From Xanthostigma xanthostigma (taxonomy: Eukaryota > Arthropoda > Insecta > Raphidioptera > Raphidiidae): DNA of 64,000 nt. This document shows positions 1 to 8,588 of this stretch, piece by piece. Where the stretch lies: positions 39,706,401 through 39,770,400 of the forward strand of contig OY754465.1 of NCBI GenBank assembly GCA_963575645.1, read 5' to 3'. Position 1 is the stretch's first letter; each line of letters starts with the position of its first letter. Position numbers and translations under genes: made by a program. Under the pieces are notes generated by a model. It was given only the letters and a program-made list of their open reading frames with translations, had not been told where the DNA came from and searched no databases.

Positions 1-26
1 AACTTTTTTTTATTCTAGTTTAATTA

Positions 27-252
27 TCGTATTTTTCGGATGATAAGACGCACCTCAAAATAAGATGATTTGAAAAAAAAATATATTTTAATGTTACTTT
101 CGGGTCATAATTTTTATTTAGTGTTAACATATATTTAGAGGCGATTTATTGAAAAAAATATTTTAATGTTACCTTCGGACCATAAGACGCACCCAAAATT
201 TGAGCCCATTTTTCTATGTAAAAAGGTGCGTCTTATAGTTCGAAAAATACGG
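27..252. mobile_element. Miniature inverted-repeat element, copy 1
   Basis: The ends are inverted copies of each other (TCGTATTTTTCGG on the left, CGAAAAATACGG on the right) and a TA dinucleotide flanks each side, as at Tc1/mariner-type target sites. Inside, the motif TAATGTTAC followed by CTTTCGG or CTTCGGA occurs twice near phrases resembling the ends. A second copy lies in opposite orientation at 12600-12833. There is no coding capacity. The superfamily rests only on the TA flanks and is tentative. Confidence 0.7.
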
Positions 253-273
253 TATTTCACTGAAGCTCGATAA

Positions 274-276
<3 letters not shown>

Positions 277-306
<30 letters not shown>
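277..306. repeat. (TC)n microsatellite
   Basis: Uninterrupted TC dinucleotides, about 15 copies. Confidence 0.95.
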
Positions 307-310
<4 letters not shown>

Positions 311-1334
311 GTAATATTGATAAATTACTTTTCCTTAGTTACGCAGAAAAATTGAAGGTTGTTATTAGTTTTGAAAAAAATAATCTAACGATTACATCTT
401 GAGAGAACAATTTAGGTATTACGAATTGTTTTTAATTCAATTTTAAAAGCGTTTTATTTATTTAAAGTAAGAACTTATTTTAGTGCTTACAGCGGGAATG
501 GATATTTCTCGTCTCATTCAGTCGATACCAGAAATCAATCATTAGAATTGTAAATTTTTCATAGAGCACTCTTTTTTTTGAAAATTGTATAATATAATCT
601 ATATAATATGAAGAACAGTAGAACGCTGATGTTGAGGCTTGAGGCACTTCATTCTGTCTGTGTCTGTGTGTGTTTGGAGCTTTGTCAGAGCCGTCAGGGA
701 ATGGAATATGAAATATCTGTTTACCATTGTTCACCAGACAAGCCGGGCATCGACTACAGATCAAAAGTTTAATTTAGCCTTTTCATATCCAAATTTTATT
801 TTTTACCGTTTACATACTACTGAATTGAGAATTATAAAAATAAACAGCACATTTTTATTTCACACATACAGTTAAAAAAATGTACAATTTACTTACTTGT
901 ATAAAAGGTATCGACATTTTCTTCAAAAACAAACCAAAAAGCGAATGTTCTTATTTTTCTTGAACAATATCCTTTTTAATACATTGAATGGATTTTTTTT
1001 TAAATGAAATTTTCTTCGTAATGATTTTTCTATAAACACAGTGCATTTCTTTCAATGGAAAATTTAAAATCTAATTCAGAAGTAAATTTTAATTATGACG
1101 TGTAAATATACGTATACAGGTATACATAAATAAAAAATAGTTGGCAAAACCAAAAGTGCACATCCCGCAAGTTTTCCACTGTATGATAAAAAAATAACAA
1201 TTAAAAAATATTTTTAATAAATTTAAAAAGATTTAAAAATTTAAAGAAATAAATAATTAAAAATTGAAAAAATATTTTTTTTAAGTTTGCAAAAATAAAA
1301 AAAATTAAGAACTATACATAATATAATATATAAT
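307..1334. other. No gene recognised
   Basis: AT-rich sequence. The two overlapping short frames around 480-875 lie on opposite strands, have no recognisable domain and include a TG-rich stretch. I see no repeat structure beyond A/T runs. Confidence 0.6.
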
Positions 1335-1468
1335 TAATATCAAGTGGAATAAAATAAAACAAAATAAAAAGAAAAAAAAAAGAAAAAATTCAATGATTTC
1401 GTAAGGAATCGAACCCAGGACCTTGCCCTTGGGGATCCAACGGCATAACCATTACGCCACGGCGGCCT
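1335..1468 (-). mobile_element. tRNA-derived SINE head (Pol III A and B boxes)
   Basis: On the minus strand a box A-like TGGCGTAATGG (1449-1459) is followed 33 nt later by a box B GGTTCGATTCC (1405-1415), the normal spacing of an internal RNA polymerase III promoter. The would-be acceptor ends do not pair (GGCCGCC against TTACGAAATC) and the T stem is weak, so this is not a functional tRNA. A T-rich tail follows towards 1335. I read it as the 5' part of a SINE. Confidence 0.6.
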
Positions 1469-1723
1469 AATACGTGTAGTGGTGTTATCACGGTATACAA
1501 GTGTAGCACTTGTTTTATGGATTACACTATATTTACACAGCAATTATTATATTGTTTTTAAACTATTAGCTGTCAAAAATAATAAAAAATAAAACTGTTT
1601 ATAAAAATTAAACTACTGAACACATTTTAGTGAATTTAAATAGGGTTCTGGTCTAATAGTAAACAAAGTGAATAAAATATAACCCAAGGCAATCCGACCA
1701 AAATTGCGATCTGTAGAGTCGTG

Positions 1724-1757
1724 ACGTACGTACATACGTACGTACGTACATACGTAC
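1724..1757. repeat. ACGT/ACAT microsatellite
   Basis: Tandem tetranucleotides ACGT with interspersed ACAT. Confidence 0.9.
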
Positions 1758-1966
1758 AGACCAACCGACAACTGCTGTTTGTGATTTTCAATTACAATTT
1801 TAATAGTATTTATGAACTCAAATTGATTTAAAAATGGTTCTATTTTATATATTAGAATCTCCTCTTTTCAAAAAGCTTCAATTTGAATGGATTTCGTGTG
1901 AAATTAACTTAGATATAACTTCTTATATGAACGAAAGTCAGCTCTGACGCACAAAGCGATAATAAA

Positions 1967-1995
1967 GCACATACCGCTAGTTTAGCGGTATGTGC
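1967..1995. repeat. Perfect hairpin, 13-bp arms
   Basis: GCACATACCGCTA and its exact reverse complement are separated by the loop GTT. There is no adjacent coding frame, and no T-tract that would make it a terminator. Confidence 0.85.
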
Positions 1996-3324
1996 AAAAT
2001 AAGTAAATAATTACGGATTTAAAGAAATGCATATTGTGAGAAATAATAACAAAAAAACTAATTTACTGCTAACAAACGATACAGAATAAGACTTTTCTTC
2101 AAATCTAACCGTATAATAATTAATAATTAATTGCTAACGATTTGCAAATTAAAAAATGTATAAAAAATAAACTAATTAATTTATGATAGAAATGGATAAT
2201 TCGTCTAAGGCTATAAATAAATTCAATAAAGCATCATCCTCAGAACTATAATCTAAGAAATTACATGTAAAATTTAACAATAGAAACATTACAAATTTTT
2301 CATATATCATTCACACAAAATATCAAAAAATATACTTACATTTATTGATTGAGCAAATTCAGAAATGTATTAATTTATTCAATCTAAAAGTATTTATTGA
2401 TAATGTTTGTAAATGATATAGGTATACCTATAAAATCTGTGATATTTCTATTGTCAAATTACTTATAATTTCTAAGATTGTAAGCCCAAACATAGGAAAT
2501 ACATTTTACGAAACGTCGGCAAAATACTTCATTGAATAACATTTATTTATAGCCTTAATCATGAATTAAACAGCTAAATAACGTACATAACATTTGATGT
2601 ACTATCCAAAATTAGACAGTGGGCACCAATGGGTAAACCGCCCATTTATCTGTCCGTGTTAGATTTAGTAGTCATTGTGAGCTGTTTGTTAGCCGCGTCT
2701 GTCTGTCTGTCCGTCTACTTGTTAGTTAGCATTCTTGATTAATGTTACTTTACATGCTTCAATGGTTTCAAAAACTAATTTTTCAAAATTATTTCAAACA
2801 TTCATCTTTATTTATTTCTGACGTTTCCAGAATATGATTTGTAATCAAGCGAATATAGATTCAGAAATCAGATTGTGTTTGTTTTGAAATAATATTCTGA
2901 CTTCCGTTAAACGTGACTTCTAAAATTAAGAACTTAGTATATTCAAACACCAATTAATTTTATCTGTAATAATTTTATGTTTTTAACGAAATTTCGACTC
3001 GGATATAGGTACAGTTTACACTTTATAGTGTGCGCTCAACCAAAGAACGTCTGTGCGGAAGGAGGATGAAATTGCTAGGATTTTGCGAGACCATAAATGA
3101 ATGTGCATTAGTTACTGCTTCTCATCGCAATCTTCTATCAGACTATCACATAAATTATAATAATTACCCGAGCAATTTGTTTTTGTTTACGATTAATTTT
3201 TACATCAAATCACACAAATCTCTATAATAAATGTTGCCAACTATAAGTTCGGCCAATTTCTCATACGCCGTAAAACCAGTGGTATTTCGCTTAATAGTGT
3301 ATCATTGACTCGACATTCTGCATT
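1996..3324. other. No gene recognised
   Basis: AT-rich spacer with a short GTCT-rich run near 2697-2715. The short frame at 3030-3227 has no recognisable domain. Confidence 0.6.
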
Positions 3325-3329
3325 GATAG
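3325..3329. other. Target-site duplication GATAG (one side)
   Basis: GATAG directly precedes the TG of the LTR at 3330. The same pentamer follows the other LTR at 7605-7609. A 5-bp duplication is usual for Ty3/gypsy integrases. Confidence 0.93.
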
Positions 3330-3438
3330 TGTAAATTATGAACCGTTCTGTTCGATGTCAAGTTACTTTATTGTCCAGATACATAACCAGTTCAAACTAT
3401 TTATAATTTCTATTACATAATTCAATACAATTATTACA
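3330..3438 (-). repeat. 3' LTR (109 bp)
   Basis: Identical to 7496-7604 across all 109 bases. In element orientation it contains a TATA-like TATAAATA (3398-3405) and, about 25 nt downstream, AATAAA (3367-3372), so promoter and polyadenylation signal are tightly packed. Confidence 0.95.
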
Positions 3439-3449
3439 TCTCCTTTCTT
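3439..3449 (-). promoter_or_regulatory. Polypurine tract
   Basis: On the minus strand AAGAAAGGAGA directly abuts the TG of the 3' LTR. This is the expected position for the plus-strand DNA primer of an LTR retrotransposon. Confidence 0.88.
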
Positions 3450-3498
3450 AAAAAAAAATAAATTCTTTATATTATTATACTGTAAATACAAAATCAAA

Positions 3499-6400
3499 CT
3501 AACAATAATTTTTATTAAATGGTTGTATCATCAATTTTTGGGGAGGAATAATCCGTCTACCAAATTTGGTTTTATATGTGGGCGAGTGATATGAATCAGA
3601 ATTTTCTTCATCTGTGTTAGAATTTATGTTAGTTTCAGTTTCATCTTCACTTTCATTATAATAAAAATCATCTTTATTATCAGTAACGAAAGGTTTCAAA
3701 TAAATTCTGTTTCTATCAAAGATTTGATTTGAATCATTTAATTTTACTTTATAAGAACGCGGGTTTGCATTTATTTTGATAACTTTTGCCGGGATCCATT
3801 TATTATGATGCTTCATTAAAACATCCTGATTTATTTTAAGCTCTTTTAAATTTTTAGCATTTTTATCAAAATAGTATTTTTGTTTTATTTGCCGTCGTTC
3901 TAGTTCTAATCGAACTTTCCTGTTAATTTTTGGTTTTAAATTATTTTTGGTAGAAGGTATTATACCTCTCAGTTTTCTACTGAAAAGTAGTTCAGCAGGT
4001 GATGGTAGATTTTCAGAAATTGGAGTGTTTCTTAACTCTAAAAGACATAAATAAGGATCAGTTTTATCAATTTCTGATTTTTTAAATAAATTTTTAATTA
4101 TTTGTACTCCACGTTCTACCATCCCATTCGATTGTGGAAAATGAGGACTTGAAGTTACGTGATTAAATTCCCACAATCTTGAGAAATTTTTAAATTGTTC
4201 ACAAGAAAACTGTGGACCGTTGTCTGAGATTAGTATTTTTGGAATGCCATGTTGACTAAAAATTCTTTTCAAATTAGTTATTACGCAATCTGAAACTGTA
4301 TTATCCAACATTTTAACTTCGATGTATTTCGAAAAGTAATCTATTGCAATTAAATAGTTATAATTTTTGTAATGAAATAAATCAACACCAACTTTTTCCC
4401 ATGGCAATTCAGGAATACTATGAGGAATTAAAGTTTCTTTTTGATTATTTTTACCATTTATCAGACAAGGTTCACAATTTGAAATCATTTGATTAATTTG
4501 GTGAGTTAAATTAGGCCAATAAACTGTATTTTTAGCTCTTAATTGAGTTTTGGTACGACCACAATGAGTAAAATGAAGACGTTTCAATATTTCTTGTCTC
4601 ATAATTTTTGGTATTACAATAGATGTACCTTTGAAAATTAAGTTTTCACCACAATTTAACTCATCTTTAATTTTCCAATATGGCCTTATTAGTTCTGGAA
4701 TTTTATTTTTATTTGTCGGCCAACCTTGTTTTATATATTTTAGCAATAGAGATAATTCATTATCAGATTTTGTAAAGTTTTGTAATTTTAATAACTGCTT
4801 ATCGCTTACATCTAAATATTTAACTATAGCACATAGTTGTACGTCAATTTCATTTGTAAATGAATCTAATTCTTGATCATTATTTGAATGTTTATCAAAA
4901 GATCTAGAGAGTGTGTCAGCTATATACAGTTCACTACCACGTTTATAAATCAATTTATAATCATACTGTTGCATTTTTATCAGCATACGTTGTAAACGTG
5001 CTGGACAAGCATTTAGCGGTTTTTTAACAATAGAAACTAGAGGCATGTGATCGGTTTCCACCACAAAATTTTTACCATATACATATTGGTGAAACCTTTC
5101 ACATCCAAATAAAATTGCTAACATTTCTTTTTCGATCTGGGCATAGCCCTGCTGAGTGGTGGTGAGAGCTTTAGACGCGTAAGCTACAGGAAGATTTTTT
5201 TGAAGAAGTGCGGCTGCTACACCATCACGTGAGGCATCAACTGTAATAGTTATTGGTTCAGTTTCGCTAAAAAATTGCAATACTGGTTTATTTTTTAAAA
5301 TTTGTTTTAATTTTTCAAATGCACTGTCGTGCTCATTTAACCAAATCCATTCTACATTCTTTTTTAATAACGAGCGTAGTGGAGCTGTGATAGTTGACAC
5401 ATTCGGAATAAATTTGCTTACATAAGTAATTAATCCTAAAAATCTTTCTAATGCTTTCCTATCTGTAGGCTTTTCTATATCATTTATTGCTTTAATTTTT
5501 GCTTCATCAATTGTGATTCCTTGATCAGTAATTTTATGACCTAAATAACTTAATTCTTTTATACCGATTTTACATTTTTCTTTGTTTAATTTTATATTTT
5601 TCTGCTTTAAACGATTTAAAACTAATTTTAATCTTTGATCATGTTGCTCTCTACTGTTACCCCAAATTATAACGTCGTCTATATATACCTCAACACCTTC
5701 TATGTCATCTAAAACTTGTTTTATTTTTTGTTGAAAAATTTCTGAAGCTGAACTTAGACCATACGGTAGTCTTAAAAATTTATATCTGCCAAAAGGCGTG
5801 TTGAATGTGCACAGATCTGAACTTTCTTTTGTCAATTTTATATGCCAAAATCCATTTTTTGTATCAAGAGTACTGAAAATTATTGCACCATGTAATTTAG
5901 CTGCAATTTCATCAAAAGTCGGAAGTTGAAAGTGTTGCCTCAAAATAAATTTATTCAGATCTTTCGGATCTATGCACAATCTTATATCATTATTAGGCTT
6001 ATGGACAATAACAAGAGAGTTAACCCAAATCGTCGGATAATCTACCTTTTTAACCACTTCCATTTTTTCTAACAAATCTAATTTTTCTTTTAATATCGGT
6101 TTTAAAGCTAAAGGAATTTTTCTTGGAGCATGAATTACTGGTTCAAAATTATCTTTTAATTTAATTTCGTGTTCTCCTTCAATACAACCTAATCCGTTAA
6201 ATAACTCATCATAATTATTTAATATTGAATCATCAAGGTCAAAATTATCAATTCGTTTTATCAAATTTAAATCTATACTAGACTGCAAACCTAAAATGCA
6301 TGGACCAATTGTATTTATTACGAAAAATTCAACATTGTAAAAAACTTTTTTATATTCTACATTTAGTAAACATTTCCCAATTACAAATAATTTTTGACCT

Positions 6401-7437
6401 GCGTAAGACGATAATTTTATGTTTGTTTCTACTAAATCAGATATATTTAATTTTAATTTTTGAAAAACATCAATGGGTAAAACATTAGCTTGAGCCTTGG
6501 TGTCTATCTTAAATTTAATTACATTATTTTCAAATTTTAAATCTACTGACCAATCATTGTTTGAGTTGTTTGAATTTATAGCACCTAGCAATTTGAATTC
6601 TGTTTCATCATTTTCATCAATTGTATTTATATTTTTAGATCTACATTGACTAGCGAAATGATTATATTTTTTACATTTCATACAAGTTTTCTTGTATGCC
6701 GGACATTTGTTTTTAGCATGTAAATACCCACACTTACTACATGTCTTTGCTTCTTCTTCTTTTTCAGCTGTTGCATCTTTCTTGGGCTTGTTTTTGTTTT
6801 GATACACTCGACATATCGATTCTTCTTCATTGCTGGTTGATGGTGAACAAATGTGTTCTAGCTGTATTTTGGCACGTTCTGCAGCTCGACAAACTTCTAC
6901 CGCTTTCTGTAGTGTCAAGTCCTTGGTCCTTAGAAGACGATCTTTGATGGCTCGGTCCGTTATTCCTAGAACGATCCTGTCTTTTATGAGTCCATCAGTC
7001 AGGTCTCCAAATTCACATGTTGAACTCAAATCTCTCAAGTCCGTAACGTAGTTGTCGATTGTTTCTCCTTCTCGTTGATCACGTAGGAAAAAGTTATGTC
7101 GTTCATATGTGACATTTAGTTCTGGCATGAAATAATCTTCAAACTTCTTTAGTACTATTTGAATATTTTCTTTGCTATCTTGATTTTCAAAATTAAAATT
7201 ATTGTAAATTTTCAACGCTCTATCCCCAATCATGTTCAAGAGTAACGCTGTCTGGTATTCTGTAGGTTCTTTGTCACTTTTACTAGCTCTTAAATAAATT
7301 TTGAATTTCTGGTTGAAAAATTTCCAATTGTCTGCCATATTACCGATCCATGACAATTCTGGTGGAGTTTTTATATTCTGTGCAGAACTGTGTACCACTG
7401 GTACTGGATTCGGTTGCAACTGTGCTTGATCAGGCAT
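3499..7437 (-). CDS. gag-pol: Fused Gag-Pol polyprotein of Mag-like Ty3/gypsy element
   Basis: A 1312-residue uninterrupted frame read from the ATG at 7437. An in-frame GTG seven codons upstream opens the frame further but is an unlikely eukaryotic start. Order by residue from the ATG: Gag-like region to about 200; two zinc knuckles, C-x2-C-x3-H-x4-C (233-245) and C-x2-C-x4-H-x4-C (252-265); aspartic protease near 312-322; reverse transcriptase about 425-615 with YIDD at 585-588; RNase H with VDAS (Asp 734), the Glu pair near 769-771 and TDH (Asp 796); integrase with an H-x2-H/C-x2-C zinc finger (955-991) and a DDE triad Asp 1019, Asp 1072, Glu 1108 (35 residues between the last two). Gag and Pol share one frame, so no frameshift signal is needed. 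The oddity is the protease triplet D-T-K where family members have D-T-G. The other catalytic residues look intact. The protein would form intracellular particles, copy the RNA and integrate the DNA. Confidence 0.96.
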   Translation of the reverse strand: MPDQAQLQPNPVPVVHSSAQNIKTPPELSWIGNMADNWKFFNQKFKIYLRASKSDKEPTEYQTALLLNMIGDRALKIYNNFNFENQDSKENIQIVLKKFEDYFMPELNVTYERHNFFLRDQREGETIDNYVTDLRDLSSTCEFGDLTDGLIKDRIVLGITDRAIKDRLLRTKDLTLQKAVEVCRAAERAKIQLEHICSPSTSNEEESICRVYQNKNKPKKDATAEKEEEAKTCSKCGYLHAKNKCPAYKKTCMKCKKYNHFASQCRSKNINTIDENDETEFKLLGAINSNNSNNDWSVDLKFENNVIKFKIDTKAQANVLPIDVFQKLKLNISDLVETNIKLSSYAGQKLFVIGKCLLNVEYKKVFYNVEFFVINTIGPCILGLQSSIDLNLIKRIDNFDLDDSILNNYDELFNGLGCIEGEHEIKLKDNFEPVIHAPRKIPLALKPILKEKLDLLEKMEVVKKVDYPTIWVNSLVIVHKPNNDIRLCIDPKDLNKFILRQHFQLPTFDEIAAKLHGAIIFSTLDTKNGFWHIKLTKESSDLCTFNTPFGRYKFLRLPYGLSSASEIFQQKIKQVLDDIEGVEVYIDDVIIWGNSREQHDQRLKLVLNRLKQKNIKLNKEKCKIGIKELSYLGHKITDQGITIDEAKIKAINDIEKPTDRKALERFLGLITYVSKFIPNVSTITAPLRSLLKKNVEWIWLNEHDSAFEKLKQILKNKPVLQFFSETEPITITVDASRDGVAAALLQKNLPVAYASKALTTTQQGYAQIEKEMLAILFGCERFHQYVYGKNFVVETDHMPLVSIVKKPLNACPARLQRMLIKMQQYDYKLIYKRGSELYIADTLSRSFDKHSNNDQELDSFTNEIDVQLCAIVKYLDVSDKQLLKLQNFTKSDNELSLLLKYIKQGWPTNKNKIPELIRPYWKIKDELNCGENLIFKGTSIVIPKIMRQEILKRLHFTHCGRTKTQLRAKNTVYWPNLTHQINQMISNCEPCLINGKNNQKETLIPHSIPELPWEKVGVDLFHYKNYNYLIAIDYFSKYIEVKMLDNTVSDCVITNLKRIFSQHGIPKILISDNGPQFSCEQFKNFSRLWEFNHVTSSPHFPQSNGMVERGVQIIKNLFKKSEIDKTDPYLCLLELRNTPISENLPSPAELLFSRKLRGIIPSTKNNLKPKINRKVRLELERRQIKQKYYFDKNAKNLKELKINQDVLMKHHNKWIPAKVIKINANPRSYKVKLNDSNQIFDRNRIYLKPFVTDNKDDFYYNESEDETETNINSNTDEENSDSYHSPTYKTKFGRRIIPPQKLMIQPFNKNYC

Positions 7438-7484
7438 TTTTTCAATTTTCTTGAGCACTTATAATTTTTTATAATATTTTATTT

Positions 7485-7495
7485 CGACTGCGCCA
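7485..7495 (-). promoter_or_regulatory. Primer-binding site, Ser-tRNA-like
   Basis: Immediately after the 5' LTR the minus strand reads TGGCGCAGTCG. It starts with TGG, complementary to the CCA end of tRNA, and resembles the serine-tRNA primer sites described for several insect gypsy elements. The tRNA identity is from memory of the family, not from a match made here. Confidence 0.8.
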
Positions 7496-7604
7496 TGTAA
7501 ATTATGAACCGTTCTGTTCGATGTCAAGTTACTTTATTGTCCAGATACATAACCAGTTCAAACTATTTATAATTTCTATTACATAATTCAATACAATTAT
7601 TACA
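7496..7604 (-). repeat. 5' LTR (109 bp)
   Basis: Base-for-base identical to 3330-3438. Contains the same TATA-like box (7564-7571) and AATAAA (7533-7538) in element orientation and would drive gag-pol transcription. Confidence 0.95.
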
Positions 7605-7609
7605 GATAG
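7605..7609. other. Target-site duplication GATAG (other side)
   Basis: Exact copy of 3325-3329 abutting the LTR end. Confidence 0.93.
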
Positions 7610-7705
7610 AGCTGGATATATATAAAAAACCTCTCAGGTTACCATTCAAATATGATTGGGTTATTGGAATGTCACAATATGACAGGAGCGTTTTGTATAA
7701 TTTAA

Positions 7706-8584
7706 GGACGTAATCTGGTGTTCGGGTTTCGGAAAATCGAATTTATTTTTTTTACACCTTTCGTGAGTATAATATATTGAGAAAATACTGTACAATTTTA
7801 GACCGAAATATTAAATATTTACAAAGCTATAGCATATAGTCGAGAGCTGCAACGGTCTTACGGTAAGACTCTTACCTGCTCTCACCTCTCAATTATTATC
7901 ACGTTACCCTAATACTCTCGCAGAGTAGAGCAAAAAAATTAGCAGAAAACGATGCCTTTGAAGAAACGGAAGGTTTACTGTATGCACCAGGCCTAGCTGA
8001 TTAGTGTAAATATACATTTTTATTTTTATGTAAGAAATCTGTAATCAAAACTAAACGCGTTTTTCTCAAAACTATAAGTTTTTGTAAGCGGCGCGGGTGA
8101 TTGAAACAATTGTATACAACCGATTGCTTTCATTGTTGCACAGGGTATTCTACACAACAATAGCTCCGGTACTAGAATTACTTAATTATAAAAATTATTT
8201 CTATTTTTTTAACCGATTTTCAACGACGATTTTCTCGTTGTTTTTTTTAAAGCCCGCCATTTTGTTATTTATTAATAAACATGTTTATTTCTAGTACGGG
8301 ATAGAGCCACAAGCCTACGAAACAGTAATCAATTTAATTTTTATAATTCTGCAGATGACTCCAAGTGACGTTGTCACCCGCGTTACCCTATCTCCATTTA
8401 AAGTTGTCTACTTTAGGTTAAAAAACAATTATAAAATGGCGTAAAATTAAGCAAAAAAAATTTTTTTTCTCAGTTTCCAATGTCAGTGAAAACATGTAAC
8501 AAAATTGGAATGATTGTATATTATTTTGTTTAAAAAAATCCTGAAATAAGGGTTGAAAACGAGCCTGAACACCAGACTACGTCC
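7706..8584. mobile_element. TTAA-flanked inverted-repeat element, about 880 bp
   Basis: The left end GGACGTAATCTGGTGTTC matches the reverse complement of the right end (GAACACCAGACTACGTCC) with one mismatch. TTAA flanks both sides (7702-7705, 8585-8588), the target of piggyBac and Kolobok transposases. No transposase frame was found inside; the short frame at 8097-8294 is unrecognised. Likely a non-autonomous derivative. Confidence 0.72.
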
Positions 8585-8588
8585 TTAA

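Larger units (their letters stand above)
3330..7604 (-). mobile_element. Complete Ty3/gypsy LTR retrotransposon, Mag-like
   Basis: A 4275-bp element in reverse orientation bounded by identical 109-bp LTRs (TGTAA...TTACA) and flanked by GATAG. In its own direction the order is 5' LTR (7496-7604), primer-binding site touching the LTR, one gag-pol frame, polypurine tract, 3' LTR (3330-3438). The domain order protease, reverse transcriptase, RNase H, integrase is that of Ty3/gypsy (Metaviridae). Very short LTRs, a Ser-tRNA-like primer site and two zinc knuckles fit the Mag clade, first known from silkworm; the clade call is inference. No env-like frame is present. LTR identity and the clean duplication indicate a recent insertion. 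Confidence 0.95.

Noticed and set aside
1385..1468. Functional tRNA gene on the minus strand
   Set aside because: Internal promoter boxes are good, but the acceptor ends do not pair and the T stem is poor. Better explained as a SINE head.
4631..7051. Plus-strand frames within the retrotransposon
   Set aside because: They are shadows of the minus-strand gag-pol frame.
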